DNA from: Deltaproteobacteria bacterium
Lineage (GTDB): Bacteria > Myxococcota > Polyangia > Haliangiales > Haliangiaceae
Reading direction: 5' to 3'
NCBI GenBank assembly: GCA_018262455.1
Contig: JAGSPR010000604.1
Location: forward strand, 1 to 6,101
DNA length: 6,101 nt
The first letter of the stretch is position 1, and every line of letters begins with the position of its first letter. A model generated the notes under the pieces. That model did no database searches. It was not told the origin of the DNA and saw only the letters and a list, made by a program, of their open reading frames with translations. The position numbers and the translations under genes were made by a program. Below, piece by piece: positions 1 through 5,437 of this stretch.

Positions 1-86
1 CGTGCCGGATCGAGCTCGGGAAACTCGTCGAGGACGGCCCGTGCAAGCTGGTCCACCGAGCCGATCGACGGTGCATGCCCCCGCAT
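1..86 (-). CDS. 5' end of an unrecognised protein-coding gene, running off the left edge
   Basis: Reading the minus strand from an ATG at 84-86 gives an uninterrupted frame to the window edge, beginning MRGHAPSIGSVDQLARAVLD and continuing EFPELDPA. The residues look like an ordinary soluble helical N-terminus with mostly G/C third positions. About 28 codons are visible and no domain can be recognised. It lies 47 bp downstream of the dehydrogenase gene on the same strand, so co-transcription is possible. There is no strong Shine-Dalgarno sequence: only a TAGGG-like stretch, rather far upstream. A plus-strand frame is also open across this stretch, so the call is tentative. Confidence 0.4.
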   Translation of the reverse strand, partial: MRGHAPSIGSVDQLARAVLDEFPELDPA

Positions 87-133
87 GCGTCGATTAGAAC
101 CCTACCGGGACGTGATGCGCAATCGCTCGGGGC

Positions 134-1183
134 TCATGCCCGCGGCACCGCGGCGAGCTTTTCCTCGACCATGATGTCGGCGACCTTGTAGGTCGGCGCG
201 TCGAGCCGCTTGCTGCGCTCGCAGATGTCCCAGATCGTGTCGTAGATCTTGAGCGTCTTCTCGCGCGAGATCTTGGCGTCGTAGCCGACGACTTCCTGGG
301 CGACGTTGACCAGGCCGCCCGCGTTGATCGCGTAGTCGGGCGCGTACAGGATGCCGCGCGCGTGCAGATCGTCGCCGTGGCGCGGCTCGGCGAGCTGGTT
401 GTTCGCGGCGCCGGCGACGATCCGCGTCCGGAGGTGCGGCACCGTGTCGTCGTTGAGGCCCGCGCCGAGCGCGCACGGCGCGAACACGTCGCACTCGACC
501 TCGGCGATCTTGCCGATCTCGACGACCGCCGCGCCGAACTCGCGCTTCGCGCGCTCGCTCTTCAGCATGTCGATGTCGGCCACCGTCAGCTTCGCGCCCG
601 CGGCGTGGAGCTCCTTGCACAGGTGGTAGCCGACGTGCCCGACGCCCTGCACCGCGACGTGCACGCCGTCGAGGGTGTCGCGCCCGAGCCGGAACTTGAC
701 GCACGCCTCGATCCCGCGCCGCACGCCGAGCGCGGTGAACGGCGACGGATCGCCCGAGCCACCGTGCGACGGGTCGATCCCGGTGACGTGCTTGGTCTGC
801 GTGCGGATGATCTCCATGTCCTCGAGACCGGTGCCGCTGTCCTCCGCGGTGATGTAGTGCCCGCGGAGATCCTCGATGAACCGGCCGAACGCCTTGAACA
901 GCGCCACGCGATCGAACCGGCTGTTCGGCCGGATGATCACGCTCTTGCCACCGCCGTGGGCGAGCCCGGCCAGCGCCGCCTTGTACGTCATGCCGCGCGC
1001 GAGTCGCAGCGCGTCGATGTACGCGGCCTCGTCGGTGTCGTACTCGATGAACCGACAGCCGCCGAGCGCCGGGCCCAGGCGTGAGTCGTGGATCGCCACG
1101 ATCGCGCGGAGCTGCGTCGCCTTGTCGAGCCGGAAGTGGACCTCACCAAAATCGTACGCGGAGAGCTTGCCAAAGACGTCCAT
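134..1183 (-). CDS. Leucine (branched-chain amino acid) dehydrogenase, Glu/Leu/Phe/Val dehydrogenase family
   Basis: This 349-residue enzyme is predicted to catalyse NAD-dependent reversible oxidative deamination of L-leucine, valine or isoleucine to the 2-oxo acid and ammonia in the cytoplasm. Seen: a dimerisation/catalytic N-terminal domain with GGCR near residue 41, MTYK with Lys68, the glycine-rich GGGKSVI with catalytic Lys80, and TAEDSGT with Asp115. The Lys68, Lys80 and Asp115 positions match the numbering I recall for the Bacillus leucine dehydrogenases. A Rossmann domain follows, with GVGHVG at 180-185 and an acidic residue (Asp203) after the second strand, as expected for NAD preference. 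A family-typical GAANNQL segment comes later. Length is close to the usual 350-370. An in-frame TGA two codons before the ATG fixes the start; no clear Shine-Dalgarno precedes it. The gene is divergent from the DnaJ-like gene. A valine or phenylalanine preference cannot be excluded from sequence alone. Confidence 0.93.
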   Translation of the reverse strand: MDVFGKLSAYDFGEVHFRLDKATQLRAIVAIHDSRLGPALGGCRFIEYDTDEAAYIDALRLARGMTYKAALAGLAHGGGKSVIIRPNSRFDRVALFKAFGRFIEDLRGHYITAEDSGTGLEDMEIIRTQTKHVTGIDPSHGGSGDPSPFTALGVRRGIEACVKFRLGRDTLDGVHVAVQGVGHVGYHLCKELHAAGAKLTVADIDMLKSERAKREFGAAVVEIGKIAEVECDVFAPCALGAGLNDDTVPHLRTRIVAGAANNQLAEPRHGDDLHARGILYAPDYAINAGGLVNVAQEVVGYDAKISREKTLKIYDTIWDICERSKRLDAPTYKVADIMVEEKLAAVPRA

Positions 1184-1235
1184 CGATCACGGTAGTAGTT
1201 TGCACGGTCGGCGCTGTCCACCGCGCCGGGCAACT

Positions 1236-1247
1236 ACACGTTCGTGT
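1236..1247. promoter_or_regulatory. Short inverted repeat in the divergent intergenic region, possible operator
   Basis: ACACG and CGTGT arms are separated by TT. This 12-bp near-palindrome ends five bases before the TATAGT box and lies between the divergent dehydrogenase and DnaJ-like genes. Its position would suit a regulator acting on one or both promoters. No partner regulator is encoded in the window, and an element this short can arise by chance. Confidence 0.25.
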
Positions 1248-1251
1248 GAGG

Positions 1252-1257
1252 TATAGT
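1252..1257 (+). promoter_or_regulatory. Candidate -10 box (TATAGT) of the DnaJ-like gene
   Basis: TATAGT differs from the sigma-70 consensus TATAAT at one base and stands out in GC-rich DNA. It ends six bases before the proposed GTG start at 1264, so transcription would begin at or beside the start codon and give a leaderless mRNA. No convincing -35 hexamer is seen 16-18 bp upstream. A GTGAGG stretch at 1246-1251 could instead act as a distant ribosome binding site for the same start. The two readings exclude each other. Confidence 0.35.
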
Positions 1258-1263
1258 CCTGAC

Positions 1264-2016
1264 GTGGCGCTCGACGATGATGAGGTGCCCGCCGTACGGG
1301 GGCCCGATCTCGCCGTCACGCTGACGCTGCCGTACCGCGAGGCGGAGACCGGCTGCACGCGTTACGTGCCGATCGTGCGCCTGGTGAAGTGCGGCCGCTG
1401 CCGTGGGACCGGGGCCGAGCGCGGCATCACGTTTCCGTGCCAGGCCTGTGCCGGCACGGGTTGCGGTGCCTGTCACGGGACCGGCCGGTTCGCCGAGGTC
1501 ACGTGCGACAGCTGCGATGACGGGCTGATCGAAGAGTCCGAGACGATCCAGATGATGGTGCCCGCGGGGGCCAAGCCTGGAGATCACCTGCGGTTCGCCG
1601 GCAAGGGCGATGCGCACCGCAACCGCCCGCCAGGCGATCTCCTCGTCACGATCGAGGTCGACATGATCGGCGTCCTCGTCCAGCGCGGCGATGACGTCGT
1701 GCTCGAGCTCGAGGCCACCGCCCGCCAGCTGCTGTTCGGCGGCACGCTCGCGGTGGCGACGCTCGACGGCCTCGTGACGATCGAGCTCCCGCGTGGCCTC
1801 CGCGATGGGCACACCATCACGCTCGCGGGCCGAGGGCACGTCCGCGCCGCACCGCCGGCGCACGCCGTCGGGGATCCGTACCGCGATCTGGCACGCGGCG
1901 ATCAGCTCGTCGTGTTTCGCGTCCCGCCGGATGTGCTGCGCGCACGCGCCAGGGTCGTGCTCGGCACGGTGGTCACGCTCGGCCTCTCGGCGGTCGTCGC
2001 CGCGCTCGCGCTGTGA
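1264..2016 (+). CDS. J-domain-less DnaJ-like protein: zinc-finger and C-terminal substrate-binding domains with a C-terminal membrane anchor
   Basis: The 250-residue product aligns by eye with the middle and end of DnaJ/Hsp40. It opens with a CTD-I strand region (RGPDLAVTLTLPYREA, about residues 12-27). A cysteine-rich zinc-finger domain follows, with motifs CGRCRGTG (43-50), CQACAGTG (59-66), CGACHGTG (67-74) and a degenerate CDSCDDG (81-87). Next come the rest of CTD-I (VPAGAKPGDHLRFAGKGD) and a CTD-II with LFGGTLAVATLDG. No J domain or HPD motif is present, so it should not stimulate DnaK ATPase by the usual route. Motifs 2 and 3 are directly adjacent, whereas DnaJ normally has a longer hairpin between them. 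The last 20 residues (231-250) are hydrophobic and could anchor the protein in the membrane with the rest cytoplasmic. GTG 1264 is preferred because upstream residues lack similarity and overlap the dehydrogenase gene; GTG 1246 is an alternative. A role as a membrane-bound holdase or scaffold is inference. Confidence 0.83.
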   Translation: MALDDDEVPAVRGPDLAVTLTLPYREAETGCTRYVPIVRLVKCGRCRGTGAERGITFPCQACAGTGCGACHGTGRFAEVTCDSCDDGLIEESETIQMMVPAGAKPGDHLRFAGKGDAHRNRPPGDLLVTIEVDMIGVLVQRGDDVVLELEATARQLLFGGTLAVATLDGLVTIELPRGLRDGHTITLAGRGHVRAAPPAHAVGDPYRDLARGDQLVVFRVPPDVLRARARVVLGTVVTLGLSAVVAALAL

Positions 2017-2019
2017 GGC
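1998..2019 (+). repeat. 22-bp direct repeat, copy 1
   Basis: This is identical over 22 bases to 2757-2778, in the same orientation; both contain GCGCTCGCGCTGTGAGGC. Copy 1 covers the last five codons and the TGA stop of the DnaJ-like gene and ends four bases before the lipoprotein stop codon. Together the two copies bracket the lipoprotein gene. An exact match of this length is unlikely by chance in 6 kb, even in GC-rich DNA. Confidence 0.9.
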
Positions 2020-2036
2020 TCAGCTAGAGCGCGAGC
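2004..2036. terminator. Inverted repeat spanning two convergent stop codons, possible bidirectional terminator
   Basis: GCTCGCGCT at 2004-2012 is perfectly complementary to AGCGCGAGC at 2028-2036, giving a 9-bp GC-rich stem with a 15-base loop. The loop contains both stop codons: TGA of the DnaJ-like gene and TAG of the lipoprotein gene, which are only 7 bp apart. Placement between convergent genes fits a shared transcription stop. There is no T-run on either side, so an intrinsic terminator of the usual kind is not demonstrated. Confidence 0.42.
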
Positions 2037-2623
2037 ACGAACGGCACTTCGAACTCGACGTGCTCGTTCGAGCACGCGCACGAGCCGCTCGCCCACCGGC
2101 GCCCGGCCTTCTCGATGACCTGCACGGTGCCGCTGGCCTGCGGGCAATCGACGACGCCCGCCTTGTAGTGGCCGCACGCCTTGCTCTCGCCGGCCCGGGA
2201 CAGCGGCCCCGGGTTGATCGTCGTGATATCAAAGGCGCAGTTCAGCCGGATCTCGAGCGAACCATCGCCCAAGGACGTGGCGATGTTGTGCGACGAGAGC
2301 GTGTTGCAGCTCGAACCGCTGACCTTCCCCGGGGTATCGAGCAGCGCGTCGAACAGCGGCTCGCAGGCGTCGGCACAGCTCCTGTCGTTGATGTCGGCGC
2401 AGCTGTGGCTTGTCAAGCAGGCCGAGCACTCCGAAACCGCGCGGGTGGCACTGTCCGGCACGGCCTCGGCGAACGCGGGCTCGCACTCTTCGGCCTGAAT
2501 GCCGGACAGCGCACCGCATTCGGTCAAGGTCTGGCAGATCGGCGCGAACGCGGTGCCACCACCGGATCCGGTTTCGGTGCATGCGGCGAGCAAGACGACG
2601 ATCACGATCGGGAGCAAGCGCAT
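2024..2623 (-). CDS. Cysteine-rich secreted lipoprotein, unknown function
   Basis: The 199-residue product starts MRLLPIVIVVLLAACT. This is a short lipoprotein signal peptide with a lipobox LAAC, so Cys15 would be lipidated and the protein tethered to a membrane facing the periplasm or cell surface. A Gly/Ser/Thr-rich tether follows. The mature part carries 14 further cysteines, at 30, 36, 47, 66, 69, 75, 83, 87, 106, 129, 150, 160, 182 and 184. That even number suits up to seven disulfides. The first half (30-87) is dense in cysteine; the second half looks more beta-rich. I recognise no catalytic motif or named family. The frame extends upstream to 2914 with an in-frame ATG 21 codons earlier, but only the ATG at 2623 places the signal peptide at the N-terminus. 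An AGGTG lies close to it. The gene is convergent with the DnaJ-like gene and flanked by 22-bp direct repeats. Confidence 0.8.
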   Translation of the reverse strand: MRLLPIVIVVLLAACTETGSGGGTAFAPICQTLTECGALSGIQAEECEPAFAEAVPDSATRAVSECSACLTSHSCADINDRSCADACEPLFDALLDTPGKVSGSSCNTLSSHNIATSLGDGSLEIRLNCAFDITTINPGPLSRAGESKACGHYKAGVVDCPQASGTVQVIEKAGRRWASGSCACSNEHVEFEVPFVLAL

Positions 2624-2697
2624 GGCACCTGCGATAGCAGCAGGCGTCGTCAGCTGGCAAGGCCATTCGAAACGGCGTGGGTTCATGCCGTGACAAC

Positions 2698-2710
2698 GCG
2701 CAAGTTGCGC
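2698..2710. promoter_or_regulatory. 13-bp perfect palindrome upstream of the lipoprotein gene
   Basis: GCGCAA-G-TTGCGC is a perfect inverted repeat with a single central base, 74 bp before the lipoprotein ATG and inside the 163-bp gap after the paralogue gene. On the minus strand a TTGTCA hexamer (2691-2696), resembling a -35 box, directly follows it. No matching -10 hexamer was found at normal spacing. It may be an operator; the evidence is position and symmetry only. Confidence 0.25.
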
Positions 2711-2756
2711 AAAGTCGCACGGTTTCGGCGTGCAGAATTGGTATCGAGCCGAACGG

Positions 2757-2778
2757 CGCCGCGCTCGCGCTGTGAGGC
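2757..2778 (+). repeat. 22-bp direct repeat, copy 2
   Basis: This is an exact copy of 1998-2019. It lies in non-coding DNA 8 bp beyond the stop codon of the downstream paralogue (stop at 2787-2789) and 134 bp upstream of the lipoprotein start. It contains the left arm of the stem seen at copy 1 but not the right arm, so it cannot form the same hairpin. As the coding version is copy 1, this copy looks like the duplicated one; that direction is inference. Confidence 0.9.
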
Positions 2779-2786
2779 GCACGGCG

Positions 2787-3977
2787 TCAGGGCATCGCGT
2801 GGGCGAGGATCCGTAAGCGTAAGCGTCGGCGTAAGCGTAAGCGTCGGCGTAAGCGTAAGCGTAAGCGTAAGCGTAAGCGTAAGCGAATTGGGCTTGCCCG
2901 CATTCCGTGGACACGGTTTATCTGCGCCTTGTACTCGGCGATCCACGACGGTGAGATGCCGATCCCGGCATCCATCTCGGAGCGCTCGAACGTGCCGTAC
3001 GTCTCGTACTCGTAGCCCGCGGGCTTGCCCCACTTCGGCGCCACTCCGCTGGCGTCGGACACCATCCAGTCGACCTGATCGGTGAGGTACTTCCGCATGG
3101 TCTTGAAGTCGTCCATCGCGAGCAGGAAGCTCGCCGCCTTCGTCATCGCCGAGACCCGGCCCTTCTTCTGCAGGTACAGCAGCGGCTGCGGCGTCGCCTT
3201 GAGGTGCGCGTCGTCGAGGTTCGCCATGATGTGGCGATAGATCTGCTCGCGCTTGCTGCCGATCTTGCGGAACCGCAGCTCGATGTTCGCGAGCTCCTTG
3301 TTGTGCTTGGAGACGTCCTTGATCGCGTCGGCCTTGTCGAGGTCGTCCTTCGTGACGTAGTGGAGGTCGCCGGTGTCGGTCAGCTGGAAGTACTTGAGGG
3401 ACACCGGCTCGTAGCCATGGATCCACAGCGCCGACAGGCTGAAGATCAGCTGCGTCGGCAGCTGGCCGCTCCGCATCGCGCCGATCATCGCCATCGTCCG
3501 CGAGAAGTTCGCCTGGTACAGCGAGGCGAGCTCGGTCGCGACCGTGGCGAGCGACGCCTTGATCTGTGCCTCGGTCAGCCGCGACAGCGCGCGCGCATCA
3601 CCGGCCGGCTCGAGAGAGAGCGTGGTGATCTCGTCGGCATCAGGATAGACCGTGAGCGCCGTCGAGAGATCCCCCCCGGCAAACGGATACACCACGGTCC
3701 TGGGGATGGTCGCAGGGACGTTCGCCGTGAAGAACTCCTTGGCGACGGTGATCCAGGACTTCTTGTAGTCCTCCTGGGCCGCACGCACCTTCTTGCAGTG
3801 CGCCGCGACGAGCGCCGGCTTGACCTGCGCCGGCGGCGTGCCCTCCGCACATGCGCCGACGACCAGCAACGCCTTCGCGTCGTCGATGAATTCGGCCGCC
3901 GGCGGTGCCTCGGCATACGCCACCGAGCGCGCGGACAGACCGATGGCGACGACCCACGAAAGCGGCAACAGGCGCAT
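2787..3977 (-). CDS. Secreted protein of an uncharacterised family, downstream tandem paralogue with an array-encoded Arg/Leu C-terminal tail
   Basis: The 396-residue product has a signal peptide (about 1-22, probable cleavage AYA-EA), so it should be exported. The mature core matches the adjacent upstream gene at roughly two thirds of positions by eye. Shared blocks include FIDDAK, GACAEG with Cys43, AHCK with Cys61, YPFAGGD (97-103), YPDADEITTL, EPAGDARALSRLTE, LPTQLIFSLSAL and IGSKREQ-YRHIMANLDDAHLK. The two conserved cysteines may pair. I know no named domain or catalytic motif for it. Similarity to the paralogue stops after WIAEYKAQ, at about position 2921. The last 44 residues are unrelated: a 12-residue segment with uncharacteristic codons (ATA, GGA, CCA, ATT), then 25 residues of only Arg and Leu from the hexamer array, then ILAHAMP. 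The paralogue instead continues with RELAFRFGYPNG and a Pro/Ala tail. The ATG at 3977 has a GGGAG ribosome binding site 9 bases upstream. It may be functional with a new tail or a decaying copy. Confidence 0.82.
   Translation of the reverse strand: MRLLPLSWVVAIGLSARSVAYAEAPPAAEFIDDAKALLVVGACAEGTPPAQVKPALVAAHCKKVRAAQEDYKKSWITVAKEFFTANVPATIPRTVVYPFAGGDLSTALTVYPDADEITTLSLEPAGDARALSRLTEAQIKASLATVATELASLYQANFSRTMAMIGAMRSGQLPTQLIFSLSALWIHGYEPVSLKYFQLTDTGDLHYVTKDDLDKADAIKDVSKHNKELANIELRFRKIGSKREQIYRHIMANLDDAHLKATPQPLLYLQKKGRVSAMTKAASFLLAMDDFKTMRKYLTDQVDWMVSDASGVAPKWGKPAGYEYETYGTFERSEMDAGIGISPSWIAEYKAQINRVHGMRASPIRLRLRLRLRLRLRRRLRLRRRLRLRILAHAMP
2813..2884. repeat. Hexanucleotide tandem array, 12 units of GTAAGC/GTCGGC
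   Basis: Twelve consecutive 6-bp units fill 72 bp without interruption. With A = GTAAGC and B = GTCGGC the order is A A B A A B A A A A A A. The first six units form two copies of an 18-bp higher-order repeat (AAB), and the remaining six are uniform. The array lies inside the 3' end of the minus-strand paralogue gene, where it encodes alternating Arg and Leu, with B units giving Arg-Arg. Its TTA leucine codons are unusual for such GC-rich DNA. Because the unit is 6 bp, gain or loss of units keeps the reading frame. Confidence 0.97.
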
Positions 3978-3986
3978 GGCTGGAAT

Positions 3987-3991
3987 CTCCC
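3987..3991 (-). promoter_or_regulatory. Ribosome binding site (GGGAG) of the downstream paralogue
   Basis: On the minus strand GGGAG stands 9 bases before the ATG at 3977. It supports the start that gives a complete signal peptide. It is the best-placed Shine-Dalgarno sequence in the window and implies that this gene is, or recently was, translated. Confidence 0.6.
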
Positions 3992-4040
3992 ACGATCCGA
4001 ACGCGTGGTCGACCTTCGTTATTTGTGATGAAACGCGCTG

Positions 4041-5336
4041 CTACTTCGACTTGGGGTTGGCCGATGACGGCGCGGCCGGCGCGGCCGGCGCGGCCGGCTT
4101 CGGGGCGCGCCTCATGAACACGAGGTGTCCGGTCCCGGCTCCGTTGGGATAGCCGAACCGGAACGCGAGCTCGCGCTTGGGCTGCGCGCTGAACAGCGCC
4201 TTCCAGGTCGCACGGACCGAACCGTTGCCCGCGGCCATGTTCGAGCTCTGCCACTCGCCCCAGGTCTCGTACTCGAACCCGGCCGGGATCCCGTAGGACG
4301 GCGGCACGCCCGTGGTGTCCGAGGCCATCCAGTCGATGTGGTCGATCACGTACCGGCGGATCACGCTGAAGTCATTGAACGAGAGCAGGTAGCTCGCCGC
4401 CTTGGTCATGCCCGCGACGTGCCCCTTCTTCTGGAGGTGCCGCAGCGGGGCGGGCGATTCCTTCAGGTGCGCGTCGTCGAGGTTCGCCATGATGTGGCGG
4501 TAGACCTGCTCGCGCTTGCTGCCGATCTTGCGGAACTTGAGCTCGACGCTGCCGAGCGCGCGGTTGTGCGCGTCGGGATTCTTCACCAGGTCGATCCGCT
4601 TGAGGTCTGCGTCGGTGAGGTAGACGACGTCGCCCGCGGAGTCGAGCTTGAAGTAGCGCAGCGACACCGGCTCGTAGCGGTGCAGGTACAGCGCGGACAG
4701 GCTGAAGATCAGCTGCGTCGGCAGCTCGCCGCTGCGCATCGCGGTGATCATGTTCATCGTCTTGCTGAAGTTCGACGAATACAGCGCGCCCAGCTCGGTG
4801 GCGACTGTCGCGAGCGATGCCGTGATCTGTGGCTCGGTCAGGCGCGAGAGGGCGCGCGCGTCACCCGCGGGCTCGAGTGCCAGCGTGGTGATCTCGTCGG
4901 CATCGGGATACACGGTGAGCGCGGTCGACAGATCGCCACCCGCGAACGGGTACACCACGGTCTTGGACAGCCCCGCTGGCACGTGGGTCTTGAAGAACTC
5001 GGTCGCGACCCCGAGCCACGACTTCTTGTACTCGTCCTGGGCCGCGTGGACCGTCTTGCAGTGCGCGACGACGAGCTCCGGTTTCACCTTCGTCGAGGTG
5101 CCCTCGGCACACGCGCCGACGACGAGCAGCTCCTTCGCGTCGTCGATGAACTCGTGGATCACCGGCGGAGCCTGCTCGACCTTCGCCGGTCCGGGCTTCT
5201 CCGACTTGGTCGGTACCGGCTTGGAGCCGACCGACTTGGCTGGCTTGGCGTTCACGGCGTCGTCGGCCTGCGCAGGCGCGCCTGCGAACACCTCACCGAG
5301 AAGGCCGATGGCGAATACCCAGGGGATCTGGCGCAT
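4041..5336 (-). CDS. Secreted protein of an uncharacterised family, upstream tandem paralogue with intact C-terminus
   Basis: The 431-residue product begins MRQIPWVFAIGLL and has a signal peptide ending near residue 24 (AQA-DD), so it is predicted to be exported. A Lys/Pro/Ser-rich linker follows (about 27-58), absent from the neighbouring paralogue and likely flexible. The conserved core starts at EFIDDAKELLVVGACAEG and carries Cys76 and Cys93 at positions equivalent to the paralogue's pair. YPFAGGD, SRLTEPQI, LPTQLIFSLSALYLH and IGSKREQVYRHIMANLDDA follow. After the core comes a C-terminal segment (RELAFRFGYPNG, GTGHLVFMRR) and a Pro/Ala-rich tail with three AAP repeats ending NPKSK. No known enzymatic motif or transmembrane helix was seen in the mature part. 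A TTG start at 5405 would add 23 basic residues ahead of the signal peptide and is disfavoured; the ATG at 5336 has only a weak upstream GGCAAG. It sits 63 bp upstream of the paralogue and 101 bp after the GGDEF gene. Confidence 0.87.
   Translation of the reverse strand: MRQIPWVFAIGLLGEVFAGAPAQADDAVNAKPAKSVGSKPVPTKSEKPGPAKVEQAPPVIHEFIDDAKELLVVGACAEGTSTKVKPELVVAHCKTVHAAQDEYKKSWLGVATEFFKTHVPAGLSKTVVYPFAGGDLSTALTVYPDADEITTLALEPAGDARALSRLTEPQITASLATVATELGALYSSNFSKTMNMITAMRSGELPTQLIFSLSALYLHRYEPVSLRYFKLDSAGDVVYLTDADLKRIDLVKNPDAHNRALGSVELKFRKIGSKREQVYRHIMANLDDAHLKESPAPLRHLQKKGHVAGMTKAASYLLSFNDFSVIRRYVIDHIDWMASDTTGVPPSYGIPAGFEYETWGEWQSSNMAAGNGSVRATWKALFSAQPKRELAFRFGYPNGAGTGHLVFMRRAPKPAAPAAPAAPSSANPKSK
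4069..4098. repeat. 9-bp tandem repeat encoding Ala-Ala-Pro
   Basis: Three exact copies of GGCGCGGCC occupy 4069-4095, followed by a partial GGC. On the minus strand they encode the AAP repeats in the tail of the upstream paralogue. The unit is a multiple of three, so copy number changes would only lengthen or shorten the low-complexity tail. Confidence 0.85.
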
Positions 5337-5437
5337 GCGCCGGAACTTGCCACGATGCCACGCTCGACGACAGCGGTGTTTGCATCCATGGCGTGATGCG
5401 AGCAACTACGCGTTGATCGCAGCCCGACTTCGTGCTG

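Noticed and set aside
1081..1263. 61-codon N-terminal extension of the DnaJ-like gene
   Set aside because: It would overlap the dehydrogenase coding region by about 100 bp, and the extra residues show no similarity to DnaJ. The conserved part starts shortly after GTG 1264.
1998..2778. Repeat-bounded segment as an insertion sequence
   Set aside because: There are no terminal inverted repeats and no transposase; the only gene inside encodes a lipoprotein. It was kept only as a direct-repeat observation.
2813..2884. Tandem array as a CRISPR locus
   Set aside because: Units are 6 bp and contiguous, with no spacers and no cas genes nearby.
2624..2914. N-terminal extension of the lipoprotein with Ala-Tyr repeats
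   Set aside because: The lipobox signal peptide must be N-terminal, and the extension is produced by the tandem array plus intergenic DNA.
1793..3085. 430-codon plus-strand open frame crossing the DnaJ-like end, the lipoprotein and the array
   Set aside because: It overlaps two better-supported genes and its product is Arg/Ala-rich low-complexity sequence with no recognisable motif.
3204..4028. Long plus-strand open frame antisense to the downstream paralogue; similar ones at 4125-5396 and 362-1084
   Set aside because: They mirror genuine minus-strand genes, are rich in Arg, Val, Asp and Leu repeats typical of antisense GC-rich reading, and show no domain or sensible start signal.
5337..5405. 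TTG start at 5405 adding 23 residues to the upstream paralogue
   Set aside because: It would bury the signal peptide behind a basic stretch; the ATG at 5336 gives a normal export signal at the N-terminus.
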